DNA of 22,390 nucleotides, from NCBI GenBank assembly GCA_004554205.1, contig SFNH01000020.1, positions 1 through 22,390 on the forward strand, given 5' to 3'. The notes below the pieces were generated by a model that ran no database searches, was not told the DNA's origin, and saw nothing but the letters and a program-made list of their open reading frames with translations. Of this stretch, positions 8,233-15,747 are shown in pieces. Both the position numbers and the translations under genes were made by a program. The number at the start of each line of letters is the position of its first letter. The stretch's first letter is position 1. The stretch is from Clostridium sp. (GTDB taxonomy: Bacteria; Bacillota; Clostridia; Lachnospirales; Lachnospiraceae).

Positions 8233-9106
8233 TCTTCCGTTTTCCCTTCCAAATCTTAAACAGGTTCGCCCCCACAGCCTCCGGCCTCTCCATGGCGGCA
8301 AGTCCTCTTCTCAGGCTTTCCGCGTCGCTTATCCTGCGGATACTGCCGTCCTCAACCAGAGATACCCGTCCGGTCTCCTCGGACACGACGATGGTAAGGC
8401 TGTCTGTCACCTCACTGATGCCCACCGCGGCGCGGTGCCTGGTTCCGAGCTCCTTGCTGATCCTCATATTGTCCGAGAGCGGAAGATAACAGGTTGCCGC
8501 CGTCACCCGGTTCCCGCGAATGATGACGGCGCCGTCGTGGAGCGGGGTATTGTGCTCAAAAATATTGATCAGAAGCTGGCTGCTCACCACTCCGTTGATC
8601 TCAATGCCTGTCCGCTCAATCTCCTTAAGCGGCACATTGCGCTCGATCACGATCAGGGCCCCGGTCTTCACCTTCGCCATCTCAAAGGTCGCCTTCACGA
8701 TCTCATTGACCGTGCGCTCGGAAAACGCCCGGCTCTCCTTGCCGTCGTCAAAGGAGATCAGATTGGAGATCAGATTTCCGCTCCCGAGCTGCTCAAGCGC
8801 CCTCCTCAACTCCGGCTGGAAGATGATCACCAGCGCAGTCACCGCGATTCCGCCCGTCTTTCCCAGGATCCATAGGATCGTATCCCACCGAAAGATTGCC
8901 GCCATGATCGCAAATATCAGGATCATGGCGATTCCGCGGAGCAGATACCACGCTCTGGTGCTCTTGATCCACAGCAGGGCAAAATAAACCAGGATGGTCA
9001 GTATGATAATCTCTATAATGTTTGAAATCCCAATCCTGGGTAGAAAGGTAAGCCAGGAATATATCCCCTGAAATACCGATCCCAGCTCCTGGAAGATGCC
9101 CGCCAT
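8210..9106 (-). CDS. cdaA: diadenylate cyclase CdaA (c-di-AMP synthase)
   Basis: CdaA joins two ATP molecules into cyclic di-AMP, which controls potassium uptake, osmolyte balance and cell-wall homeostasis. The 298-residue protein has three predicted membrane helices (about residues 30-48, 56-72 and 84-97), followed by the cytoplasmic DAC domain. The catalytic motifs are intact: DGA at residues 191-193 (in LHDGAVIIRGNRV) and RHR at 223-225 (in GTRHRAAVGISE). A GAGAGG ribosome site precedes the ATG. The upstream two-gene membrane module ends 83 nt before it on the same strand, and cdaR overlaps its end. glmM, often third in this operon in Bacilli, is not present; ptsI takes that position. The C-terminus is a lysine- and arginine-rich tail. 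Assignment is secure. Confidence 0.97.
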   Translation of the reverse strand: MAGIFQELGSVFQGIYSWLTFLPRIGISNIIEIIILTILVYFALLWIKSTRAWYLLRGIAMILIFAIMAAIFRWDTILWILGKTGGIAVTALVIIFQPELRRALEQLGSGNLISNLISFDDGKESRAFSERTVNEIVKATFEMAKVKTGALIVIERNVPLKEIERTGIEINGVVSSQLLINIFEHNTPLHDGAVIIRGNRVTAATCYLPLSDNMRISKELGTRHRAAVGISEVTDSLTIVVSEETGRVSLVEDGSIRRISDAESLRRGLAAMERPEAVGANLFKIWKGKRKNEREAVK

Positions 9107-9189
9107 AACAAAGCCTCTCTTTCCTGTTTCGCAGCTGCTATATGTCTTCGCAGCTACCGTGTATCTTGGTAATCCGCACCGCGCCTTTA

Positions 9190-10137
9190 TCAGCGCCCGC
9201 GGCGGCCTCTCGCCGGATTGTTGATGTGCTGGACGCGCACATCTGGTCTGGATACCGACACCTTCGGCACCGCTTTCACATAATAGACATAGTCGTCGTC
9301 TTCAAACTGCGTGTATTCCGTCCGGGTGTAGTCCACCGCAAAGACAAAGAACTGATAGGCAGCCGCGATCAGAAGGGAGAAAAGCGCGCCTGTGAGCAGC
9401 TCCAGGATTGGCATGGACACGTCAAACAGGTAATCCCCGGCAAACACTACCGCGAGCTGCGCGACGACTCCCACGATCGACGCGACCGACCAGGAATAAT
9501 CTAACGCCTGAGTCCGCAGCAGATAGACTACAAGGATTCCCACCACAAAGGCCACGATCATCACCGCCATCGCCCGATTTGTGACGATCGCCCGGATGAT
9601 CTGGACGAACTTCTGGGTAATGTCCACGGAAGCGTCGTTGGTCAGCACCCCCGCATTCTGCTTCACATACTGCAGGATATAGTAGACCGCCACGCCGCAG
9701 CACAGCGGAATCGCCACCGTGAAGCCCCCCGAAAGCCCCGCAAGAAGCGGGATTACAAACGGAACCTTAAGGAAAAACGCCATGGGCGTCAGCACAAGCC
9801 AGAAGCTGTCGCCCGGCTGGAAGCCGTAGTACAGGAGCGCCACGATGATCAGAAACACCGCCGTTATCAGCGCAGTCTCCATGGAGACCGTATAAATGTG
9901 CACCAGCATCACGATTCCCAGCAGAAAGCTGATCGCGCCGTAGGGGAGAAAGGCGCAGGTAAGCGACAGAAACACCGCCGCGACGGGGCCTGTAAGCTTC
10001 GTCATAAAACCGATATTATTCCCCATCAGCACAATGGCGGTGAAACTGAATACAAACTTGACGATCCCGTTCGCAGCCGTCGTATACTTCCCGTAAAATG
10101 ATTTCAGACGTTCCTTAAGAACGAGAAACATCATCAT
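9190..10137 (-). CDS. polytopic membrane protein of unknown function, upstream of cdaA
   Basis: I do not recognise a characterised family. The 315-residue product has a cytoplasmic-looking start (LVLKERLKSFYGKYTTAANG), then about seven to nine hydrophobic helices up to residue 275. A soluble acidic segment EYTQFEDDDYVYYVKAVPKV leads into an Arg-rich end (NNPARGRRGR). A loop of about 45 residues (near 160-205, with QNAGVLTNDASVDITQKFVQI) divides the helices into two blocks. The start ATG overlaps the stop of the 141-residue gene in an ATGA arrangement, so the two are probably translated together. Three consecutive ATG codons make the exact start uncertain by two residues. cdaA follows after 83 nt. 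A transporter-like or scaffold role is possible, but no motif decides it. Confidence 0.8.
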   Translation of the reverse strand: MMMFLVLKERLKSFYGKYTTAANGIVKFVFSFTAIVLMGNNIGFMTKLTGPVAAVFLSLTCAFLPYGAISFLLGIVMLVHIYTVSMETALITAVFLIIVALLYYGFQPGDSFWLVLTPMAFFLKVPFVIPLLAGLSGGFTVAIPLCCGVAVYYILQYVKQNAGVLTNDASVDITQKFVQIIRAIVTNRAMAVMIVAFVVGILVVYLLRTQALDYSWSVASIVGVVAQLAVVFAGDYLFDVSMPILELLTGALFSLLIAAAYQFFVFAVDYTRTEYTQFEDDDYVYYVKAVPKVSVSRPDVRVQHINNPARGRRGR

Positions 10138-10559
10138 AGCGGGCCCTCCTTCACTACTTCTTTCGTCCGGCTCTGATATTCATACCGTTTCTCCAGACGT
10201 TTTAATTTCGCCACATATATCTTCATGCCGCGCCTGGCGCATTCGTAGCGCTTCCGGTAGACAACATAGGTGATGCTCAGATAAATCACGAGTCCTGCCA
10301 TATACAGGATGCCGGCAGTCCTTAAGGTACCTGCCAGACCGCCCAGGTTTATAGCGCCCAAAAGGCGTTCCATGTTGTACAAAACCCAGATAAACATACA
10401 CAAAGCATAGCAAAACGTAAAGGAGAAGAAGGAGCGCAGCATCCGGCTGCTGATATAATCGCTCTGAAAATAGCGGCTTGCCGGGGCAATCCGCTTCCCC
10501 TCCCGCTTCTCAAAACTGGCAATGCTTGTCATTAGTTTTATCCTATCTTCGTTCAGCAT
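10134..10559 (-). CDS. small two-helix membrane protein of unknown function
   Basis: A 141-residue protein. Residues 1-40 are polar and basic (LMTSIASFEKREGKRIAPASRYFQSDYISSRML). Two hydrophobic helices follow at about 41-62 and 78-102. The C-terminus is strongly basic (KRYECARRGMKIYVAKLKRLEKRYEYQSRTKEVV) and probably cytoplasmic and helical. No characterised family is recognised. It is 73 nt downstream of guaB and overlaps the start of the 315-residue membrane protein by 4 nt. The pair looks like a two-component membrane module made at matched levels. The short AT-rich gap before it contains TATATAA but no convincing -35 hexamer, so readthrough from guaB is possible. Confidence 0.8.
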   Translation of the reverse strand: MLNEDRIKLMTSIASFEKREGKRIAPASRYFQSDYISSRMLRSFFSFTFCYALCMFIWVLYNMERLLGAINLGGLAGTLRTAGILYMAGLVIYLSITYVVYRKRYECARRGMKIYVAKLKRLEKRYEYQSRTKEVVKEGPL

Positions 10560-10632
10560 ACGTCCGTCCTCAGCTTTGTTTATGGTTATATAATTCAGTT
10601 TACCATAATTATCGCTTCCGCGCTATACTTTC

Positions 10633-12087
10633 TTATTCATTTACACTGTAATTCGGAGCTTCCTTGGTGATGTGGATATCATGCGGATGGCTCTCCTTTA
10701 AGGAGGCTGCGGAAATCTTTATGAATCGTCCGGTCTCCTGCAGCGTCGGGATATCCTTCGCCCCGCAGTATCCCATCCCGGAGCGCAGGCCGCCGAGCAT
10801 CTGGAAGACGGTGTCCTCCACCATCCCCTTGTACGCCACCCGGCCCTCGACGCCCTCCGGCACCAGCTTCTTCGCGTCTGCCTGGAAATAGCGGTCCTTG
10901 CTGCCGTTCTCCATGGCGGCGATGGAACCCATGCCGCGGTAGACCTTGTACTTTCTTCCCTGATACAATTCAAAGGTGCCGGGGCTCTCATCGCAGCCCG
11001 CAAACATGCTGCCCATCATGCAGACATTCCCGCCCGCGGCGATCGCCTTGGTGATGTCCCCGGAGTACTTGATGCCGCCGTCCGCAATGATCGGAATCCC
11101 GTACTCCTTTGCCACGGCGTAGCAGTCCATGACCGCCGTGATCTGCGGCACGCCGATACCGGCAACCACGCGCGTCGTACAGATAGAGCCGGGGCCGATG
11201 CCGACCTTTACCGCGTCGGCGCCTGCCTCGATCAGCGCCTTCGTCGCCTCCCCGGTCGCCACATTGCCGGCGATGACCGGAAGCTCGGGATATTTCTCCT
11301 TGATCATTCTCACACAGCGGAGTACATTCTCGGAATGTCCGTGTGCGGAATCTAAGACCACCACGTCCACATGGGCGGCCACCAGCGCCTCCACGCGCTC
11401 TAAAACATTCGCGGTGATCCCCACGGCTGCGCCGCACAAAAGACGTCCCTGTGCGTCCTTGGCGGACAGCGGATAGCGGATCTGTTTCTCGATATCCTTG
11501 ATCGTGATCAGGCCCTTTAAGTTGAAATCGTCGTCCACGATCGGAAGCTTCTCCACCCGCGCTTTCGCGAGAATCTTTTTCGCCTCCGTCAGAGTGATGC
11601 CCTCTTTTGCCGTCACCAGATTCTCGGAGGTCATGCACTCCTTGATCTTCCTTGAGAAGTCCTCCTCGAATTTCAAGTCGCGGTTCGTGATAATGCCCAC
11701 CAGCCTGCGCCCCTCCGTGATCGGTACGCCGGAAATCCGGTATTTCCCCATCAGTTCATTCGCATCCTTAAGTGTGTGCTCGGGAGATAAAAAAAATGGG
11801 TCCGTGATAACGCCATTCTCTGAACGCTTTACCTTGTCTACTTCTTCGGCCTGCTCCTCGATCGACATATTTTTGTGAATGATGCCGATGCCGCCCTGAC
11901 GCGCCATGGCGATCGCCATGCGGTGCTCTGTAACGGTGTCCATGCCCGCGCTCATCAGCGGGATATTCAGTCTGATCGTTTTCGTCAGATATGTGCTTAG
12001 ATCCACCTGGTTTGGGATAAGCTGGGAATATGCCGGCACGAGAAGTACATCGTCAAATGTAATGCCGTCACCAATAATCGTACCCAT
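10633..12087 (-). CDS. guaB: inosine-5'-monophosphate dehydrogenase
   Basis: GuaB oxidises IMP to XMP with NAD+, the committed step of GMP synthesis, in the cytoplasm. The 484-residue protein has the (beta/alpha)8 barrel interrupted by two CBS domains (about residues 94-205). The catalytic loop GIGPGSICTTRVVAGIGVPQ places the nucleophile at Cys303. The flap region with KVYRGMGSIAAM and the FQMLGGLRSGMGYCGA block are typical, as is the N-terminal TFDDVLLVPAYS. Length is normal. AGAGG precedes the ATG, and a promoter lies 59-87 nt upstream, so the gene can be expressed independently of the DUF6106-like gene. Identification is secure. Confidence 0.98.
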   Translation of the reverse strand: MGTIIGDGITFDDVLLVPAYSQLIPNQVDLSTYLTKTIRLNIPLMSAGMDTVTEHRMAIAMARQGGIGIIHKNMSIEEQAEEVDKVKRSENGVITDPFFLSPEHTLKDANELMGKYRISGVPITEGRRLVGIITNRDLKFEEDFSRKIKECMTSENLVTAKEGITLTEAKKILAKARVEKLPIVDDDFNLKGLITIKDIEKQIRYPLSAKDAQGRLLCGAAVGITANVLERVEALVAAHVDVVVLDSAHGHSENVLRCVRMIKEKYPELPVIAGNVATGEATKALIEAGADAVKVGIGPGSICTTRVVAGIGVPQITAVMDCYAVAKEYGIPIIADGGIKYSGDITKAIAAGGNVCMMGSMFAGCDESPGTFELYQGRKYKVYRGMGSIAAMENGSKDRYFQADAKKLVPEGVEGRVAYKGMVEDTVFQMLGGLRSGMGYCGAKDIPTLQETGRFIKISAASLKESHPHDIHITKEAPNYSVNE

Positions 12088-12145
12088 CGATTTTTCCTCT
12101 CTTTCTCTCGTTTTCAGTGACTATTCTGCTACTTATTAATTATTA

Positions 12146-12174
12146 AGTCTAACAAATTTCCGCCCGCTTGTCAA
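12146..12174 (-). promoter_or_regulatory. guaB promoter
   Basis: On the minus strand a perfect TTGACA -35 (12169-12174) and TAGACT -10 (12146-12151) are separated by 17 nt. The leader to the guaB ATG at 12087 would be about 50 nt. I see no purine-riboswitch-like fold of sufficient length in this leader. Confidence 0.65.
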
Positions 12175-12224
12175 ACACTTCCGCCTGCGGCGTGGAGTCC
12201 GTAACGCCCGGCGGGCGCGGTGCT

Positions 12225-12719
12225 CTACTGCAGTACCTTCCGCGGGGAGGTCTGGCAAAAGCCCTGGATCAGCCTGCTGTCCGGCTCAAGGATGAGCTTC
12301 TCCGTGATTCCGTTTTTCCGGACGACCACAGTGTAAGTCCTCGCTCCCTCCTCCCGGGAAGAAAAGTCAAATGTTTTAGAAGCAGCGCTGTAATCGTTTA
12401 GCGCGGGGGAATCCGACGGCGCGATGAGCTGGATCTCCTCCATGGTGCATTCATATGCCTTCACACGCTTTGCCTTCCCCAGGATCCTGTCAACAGACAG
12501 CTCTCCTCCCACGAAGAGATATTCAAATTCCACATGGGTGTTGCGGTAGGACAGATAGGTGAAAAAGCCAAAGGCAAGCATCAGGATCAGCGACAGAAAT
12601 CCCGCGGTCAGCGACAGAACGATAAAAACCGCAGTGAGAATGGCGAGCGCGCCGGTGACAATATAGGCGTAAGCCGGGCTCTTTCGTTTAACGAGGCACT
12701 CTACATAGGAATCGTACAT
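12225..12719 (-). CDS. DUF6106-like small membrane protein
   Basis: A 164-residue protein starting MYDSYVECLVKRK, then two closely spaced hydrophobic helices (about residues 18-57), then a soluble beta-rich domain of about 100 residues (HVEFEYLFVGGELSVDRILGKAKRV onward) ending in SPRKVLQ. The layout resembles the DUF6106 family found in Clostridia, whose function is unknown. The soluble part could be a PH-like fold, given the FEYLFVGGELSVDRI motif similar to bacterial PH-type domains; this is inference. AAAGGAG precedes the ATG. The gene lies between the groESL terminator and the guaB promoter, so it is probably its own unit. A small CGCCC/GGGCG hairpin without a T-run follows its stop. Confidence 0.75.
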   Translation of the reverse strand: MYDSYVECLVKRKSPAYAYIVTGALAILTAVFIVLSLTAGFLSLILMLAFGFFTYLSYRNTHVEFEYLFVGGELSVDRILGKAKRVKAYECTMEEIQLIAPSDSPALNDYSAASKTFDFSSREEGARTYTVVVRKNGITEKLILEPDSRLIQGFCQTSPRKVLQ

Positions 12720-12750
12720 AAAACAGGCTCCTTTCGTATTTCAATGAAAC

Positions 12751-12785
12751 AAAAGGACTGTCCGCCTACGGCGGACAGTCCTTTT
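12751..12785 (-). terminator. strong intrinsic terminator after groEL
   Basis: A perfect 16-bp stem AAAAGGACTGTCCGCC (12751-12766) with its complement at 12770-12785 and a TAC loop. Both strands end in T-runs (CTTTTT on plus, TTTTGTTT on minus), so it can act in both directions. It lies about 115 nt past the groEL stop and ahead of the DUF6106-like gene. Confidence 0.85.
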
Positions 12786-12809
12786 TAAGCGTTCTCGTAT
12801 ACAGCATGG

Positions 12810-12907
12810 CTTGCACTCATTATATCACAAGCAAAGCTTGTGATCCTAATTCGTCGCTCGCCTGGAGAAAGCAAGCTTTCTCCGGCTCACTTGCACTCAT
12901 TACATCA
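12810..12907. repeat. 18-bp direct repeat spanning the groEL stop, with two hairpins between
   Basis: On the minus strand TGATGTAATGAGTGCAAG (12907-12890, which contains the groEL TAA) recurs as TGATATAATGAGTGCAAG (12827-12810), 17 of 18 bases identical and 80 nt apart. Between the copies are two perfect 9-bp inverted repeats: ATCACAAGC/GCTTGTGAT (12824-12844) and GGAGAAAGC/GCTTTCTCC (12864-12883). Confidence 0.75.
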
Positions 12908-14522
12908 TGCCCATACCTGCGCCGCCTGCCGGCATAGCCGGAGTCTCTTCTTTAATATTAGCGACAACAGATTCGGTTGTCAAGAGTGTAGACGCAACAC
13001 TGGTAGCATTCTGCAGGGCGCTCCTTGTCACCTTCGCCGGATCCAGGATACCCGCCTTGATCATATCGACATACTCTTCCTTGTAGGCATCGAAGCCGGT
13101 GCCGATCGGAGCCTCCTTTACCTTGTTGATGATAACGGAACCTTCCAGACCTGCGTTCGCCGCAATATGGTACAGCGGGGACTCCAGCGCTTTCAGAATG
13201 ATCTTGCCGCCGGTCTTCTCATCGCCCTCGAGCGCCTCAACCTCCGGCTTGATCTTCTGGATCGCATGGACATAAGCCGAACCGCCGCCTGCTATGATGC
13301 CCTCCTCCACGGCTGCTCTCGCCGCAGACAGCGCATCCTCCATGCGCATTTTCGCTTCCTTCATCTCAGTCTCTGTCGCCGCGCCCACGCGGATCACGGC
13401 AACACCGCCTGCCAGCTTCGCCAGACGCTCCTGGAGCTTTTCCTTGTCAAACTCGGAAGTGGTCTCCTCGATCTGCGCGCGAATCTGTGCAATGCGGGCA
13501 GAAATCTCGTTCTTGTCGCCGCAGCCGTCCACGATGATCGTATTCTCCTTCTGAACCTTAACGGACTTCGCACGTCCGAGCTGATCCATGGTGGTCTCCT
13601 TTAAATCAAGCCCCAGCTCCTCGGAGATCACTGTGCCGCCCGTCAGGATCGCGATATCCTTGAGCATCTCTTTTCTCCTGTCGCCGTAGCCCGGAGCCTT
13701 GACGCCGACTACGGTGAAGGTGCCTCTTAACTTGTTGACGATCAGGGTGGTAAGAGCCTCGCCCTCAATGTCCTCGGCGATGATCAACAGCTTGGAGCCG
13801 GACTGTACGATCTGCTCGAGAATCGGAAGGATCTCCTGAATATTGGCAATCTTCTTGTCGGTGATCAGGATATACGGGTCGTCAAGGTTTGCCTCCATCT
13901 TATCCATATCGGTGCACATATAAGCGGAAACATAGCCCCGGTCGAACTGCATGCCCTCTACGAGATCAAGCTCGGTCTTCATGGTCTTGGATTCCTCGAT
14001 GGTGATAACGCCGTCGTTGGAAACCTTCTCCATCGCGTCGGCAACCATCTCGCCGACCTCGTCGTCCGCCGCGGAAATCGCTGCCACTCTCGCGATGCTG
14101 TCTCTGCCCTCGATCGGCTGGCTCATCTTTGCGATGGCCTCCACAGCCGCGTCAGTCGCCTTCTTCATGCCCTTTCTTAAACCGATCGGGTTCGCGCCTG
14201 CCGCGAGGTTCTTCATGCCCTCGGTGATCATCGCCTGCGCCAGAACGGTCGCGGTGGTAGTGCCGTCGCCCGCCACGTCATTCGTCTTGGTCGCAACCTC
14301 CTTTACAAGCTGTGCGCCCATGTTCTCAAAGGCGTCCTCCAGCTCAATCTCCTTTGCGATGGTCACGCCGTCATTCGTGATCAGCGGAGCGCCGAAGGAT
14401 TTGTCCAGGACAACATTTCTTCCCTTCGGTCCCAGTGTCACACGAACGGTATCCGCGAGCTGGTTGACGCCAGCCTCCAGTGCTTTTCTCGCCTCTACGC
14501 CATACTTGATCTGCTTTGCCAT
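12900..14522 (-). CDS. groEL: chaperonin GroEL (Hsp60)
   Basis: GroEL forms the double-ring cage that folds client proteins with ATP and the GroES lid. The 540-residue product is full length. Visible hallmarks are TLGPKGRNVVLDKSFGAP, the ATP-binding GDGTTTATVLAQ (around residues 86-97), the AAVEEGIIAGGGSA signature, and the Gly-Met-rich tail ending GGAGMGMM. GAGGAAT precedes the ATG and groES ends 28 nt upstream. Expression should follow groES from the CIRCE-controlled promoter. The stop codon lies in an 18-bp sequence that is duplicated downstream. No anomaly in the protein is seen. Confidence 0.99.
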   Translation of the reverse strand: MAKQIKYGVEARKALEAGVNQLADTVRVTLGPKGRNVVLDKSFGAPLITNDGVTIAKEIELEDAFENMGAQLVKEVATKTNDVAGDGTTTATVLAQAMITEGMKNLAAGANPIGLRKGMKKATDAAVEAIAKMSQPIEGRDSIARVAAISAADDEVGEMVADAMEKVSNDGVITIEESKTMKTELDLVEGMQFDRGYVSAYMCTDMDKMEANLDDPYILITDKKIANIQEILPILEQIVQSGSKLLIIAEDIEGEALTTLIVNKLRGTFTVVGVKAPGYGDRRKEMLKDIAILTGGTVISEELGLDLKETTMDQLGRAKSVKVQKENTIIVDGCGDKNEISARIAQIRAQIEETTSEFDKEKLQERLAKLAGGVAVIRVGAATETEMKEAKMRMEDALSAARAAVEEGIIAGGGSAYVHAIQKIKPEVEALEGDEKTGGKIILKALESPLYHIAANAGLEGSVIINKVKEAPIGTGFDAYKEEYVDMIKAGILDPAKVTRSALQNATSVASTLLTTESVVANIKEETPAMPAGGAGMGMM

Positions 14523-14550
14523 AATTTCATTCCTCCAGTCTGTTCAATTT

Positions 14551-14835
14551 TTACTCGATCACAGCTAAAATATCATTCTGCTTAACAACAACGAACTTCT
14601 CCTCGTCCACCTCGACGTCAGTCCCGGAATACTTGGAGTAGATTACCTTGTCGCCCACCTTGACCTGCATGGTAACTTCCTTTCCGTCCACCACGCCGCC
14701 GGGGCCTACCGCGATCACCTCGGCCTGCTGCGGCTTCTCCTTCGCCTGGCCCGGCAGAACGATACCGGATTTGGTCGTCTCCTCCGCCACAAGCTGCTTT
14801 AATACAACCCGGTCAAATAACGGTACTAATTTCAT
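14551..14835 (-). CDS. groES: co-chaperonin GroES (Hsp10)
   Basis: The 94-residue lid of the GroEL cage. It shows the standard start LVPLFDRVVLKQLVAEETTKSGIVLP, with the mobile loop at about residues 16-34, then PQQAEVIAVGPG and the C-terminal strand QNDILAVIE. AAGGAGGAA precedes the ATG. It is first in the groES-groEL operon, directly downstream of a promoter whose -35 lies inside a CIRCE operator, so HrcA repression and heat induction are expected. hrcA itself is not in the window. Confidence 0.99.
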   Translation of the reverse strand: MKLVPLFDRVVLKQLVAEETTKSGIVLPGQAKEKPQQAEVIAVGPGGVVDGKEVTMQVKVGDKVIYSKYSGTDVEVDEEKFVVVKQNDILAVIE

Positions 14836-14912
14836 AGATGATTCCTCCTTGCATTTTTCTTTTTTTCTTTCATGGAACCTGTAACGTGTCCCTCTTTTGA
14901 TTTACAATACCA

Positions 14913-14941
14913 GTTATACCATGTATTGTTAGCACTGTCAA
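14913..14941 (-). promoter_or_regulatory. groESL promoter
   Basis: On the minus strand a perfect TTGACA -35 (14936-14941) and TATAAC -10 (14913-14918) are separated by exactly 17 nt. The -35 hexamer lies wholly inside the CIRCE operator. The leader to the groES ATG is about 70 nt. Confidence 0.85.
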
Positions 14942-14955
14942 TAGTCGAGTGCTAA
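14929..14955. promoter_or_regulatory. CIRCE operator for HrcA
   Basis: TTAGCACTG (14929-14937), a 9-nt spacer, then GAGTGCTAA (14947-14955). This matches the CIRCE consensus TTAGCACTC-N9-GAGTGCTAA with one mismatch, at the last base of the left arm. It overlaps the groESL -35 hexamer, the expected place for HrcA to block RNA polymerase. It also lies about 90 nt upstream of the divergent alanine-rich gene. Confidence 0.95.
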
Positions 14956-15043
14956 TTTTATAAAATTTTTACAGTTGTCCCCTTTCCTTTTTCCCCCATT
15001 CGTGCTACGATATTCATAACGAAGAAAAAGGAGTGCAGGTATT

Positions 15044-15670
15044 ATGGCAAAAAAAGGATTCGGTAAGTTTATAACACTGGCAGCCGTTGCCGGCGCGGCA
15101 GCAGCGGGAATTTCCTATCTGAAGAAATATCAGTCTTTTAACAGGGAGTTAGATGAGGATTTCCATGATTTCGAGGACGAGGAGGAGGCTCCCGTGCCGG
15201 ACAGCACCATGAGCCGCAATTATGTGTCTCTCCACGCCGACAAGGATGAGTTCCTGGTAGCGGCAGGCGATATGTTAAACGCCGCTAAGGATGTGGCGGG
15301 AGCCGCCAAAAATGTGATGAAGGACGCCGCCGCCATCGTCGCGGACACCACCCGCGAGGCCGTGGGCAGCGCTGCCGACACCGCCGCTGCGGTGAAAGCA
15401 TCAGATGTCATGGACACCGCCAGAGAAGTCTTAAGCGGGGCGAAGGAGACCGTCTTAAACAAAGTAAACGCTATCAGAGAATCAGCCGCGGAGGAAACGG
15501 CTGACTTCTCCGACGCTCTCCCGGAAGCTGCGGAGGATGTCGCGGAGGATATCGCGGACGCTGCTGCGGATGCCGTGGACACAGCGAAAGATATGGCTGA
15601 ATACGCGGCAGAGACCGTCAGGGATACCGCCACCACGATCTCCGACGACGTGGACGACACCTTGTCATAA
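15044..15670 (+). CDS. alanine- and aspartate-rich amphipathic helix protein, YtxH-like layout
   Basis: A 208-residue protein with no recognised characterised family. A basic start (MAKKGFGKF) precedes a short Ala-rich hydrophobic helix (about residues 10-25, possible membrane anchor). An acidic linker follows (ELDEDFHDFEDEEEAPVPD, about 35-53). From residue 72 to the end is a long Ala/Asp/Glu/Val helix with repeating units of the type AADTAAAVKAS, DVMDTAREVL and AADAVDTAKDMAEYAAETVRDTA, resembling apolipoprotein- or LEA-like amphipathic helices. AAAGGAG precedes the ATG. It is divergent from groES across a 208-bp region that contains CIRCE; a weak TTTCCT-N17-TACGAT promoter lies at 14983-15011. 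A strong terminator follows. A stress or envelope role is a guess from layout. Confidence 0.75.
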   Translation: MAKKGFGKFITLAAVAGAAAAGISYLKKYQSFNRELDEDFHDFEDEEEAPVPDSTMSRNYVSLHADKDEFLVAAGDMLNAAKDVAGAAKNVMKDAAAIVADTTREAVGSAADTAAAVKASDVMDTAREVLSGAKETVLNKVNAIRESAAEETADFSDALPEAAEDVAEDIADAAADAVDTAKDMAEYAAETVRDTATTISDDVDDTLS

Positions 15671-15700
15671 TGTATCCGTAACTATTACATCTTTCCATTT

Positions 15701-15736
15701 AAAAAGGACAGGCGCATGGTCGCGTCTGTCCTTTTT
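15701..15736 (+). terminator. terminator of the alanine-rich gene
   Basis: A 15-bp stem AAAAAGGACAGGCGC (15701-15715) with GCGTCTGTCCTTTTT (15722-15736), including one G-U pair, and a 6-nt loop. It lies 30 nt past the stop codon and ends in T5 on the plus strand. The A5 on the left arm makes it usable on the minus strand too, for the MocR gene. Confidence 0.85.
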
Positions 15737-15747
15737 ATCTGTAGAAA

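Noticed and set aside
8096..8875. 259-codon plus-strand open frame opposite cdaR and cdaA
   Set aside because: Antisense shadow of two well-supported genes, with biased composition and no recognisable domain.
9128..9155. Two copies of TTCGCAGCT in the spacer before cdaA ends its leader
   Set aside because: Nine bases repeated once in a GC-rich spacer is weak; no palindromy or operator pattern links them.
12205..12217. CGCCC/GGGCG hairpin after the DUF6106-like gene as terminator
   Set aside because: Only 5 bp with a 3-nt loop and no T-run on the minus strand.
12819..12824. Perfect minus-strand TATAAT with TGA extension downstream of groEL
   Set aside because: No -35 hexamer at the right distance, and any transcript would run straight into the strong terminator at 12751-12785.
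13951..14568. 205-codon plus-strand frame opposite groEL
   Set aside because: Ser/Ala/Thr-rich mirror of groEL codons; no ribosome site or family resemblance.
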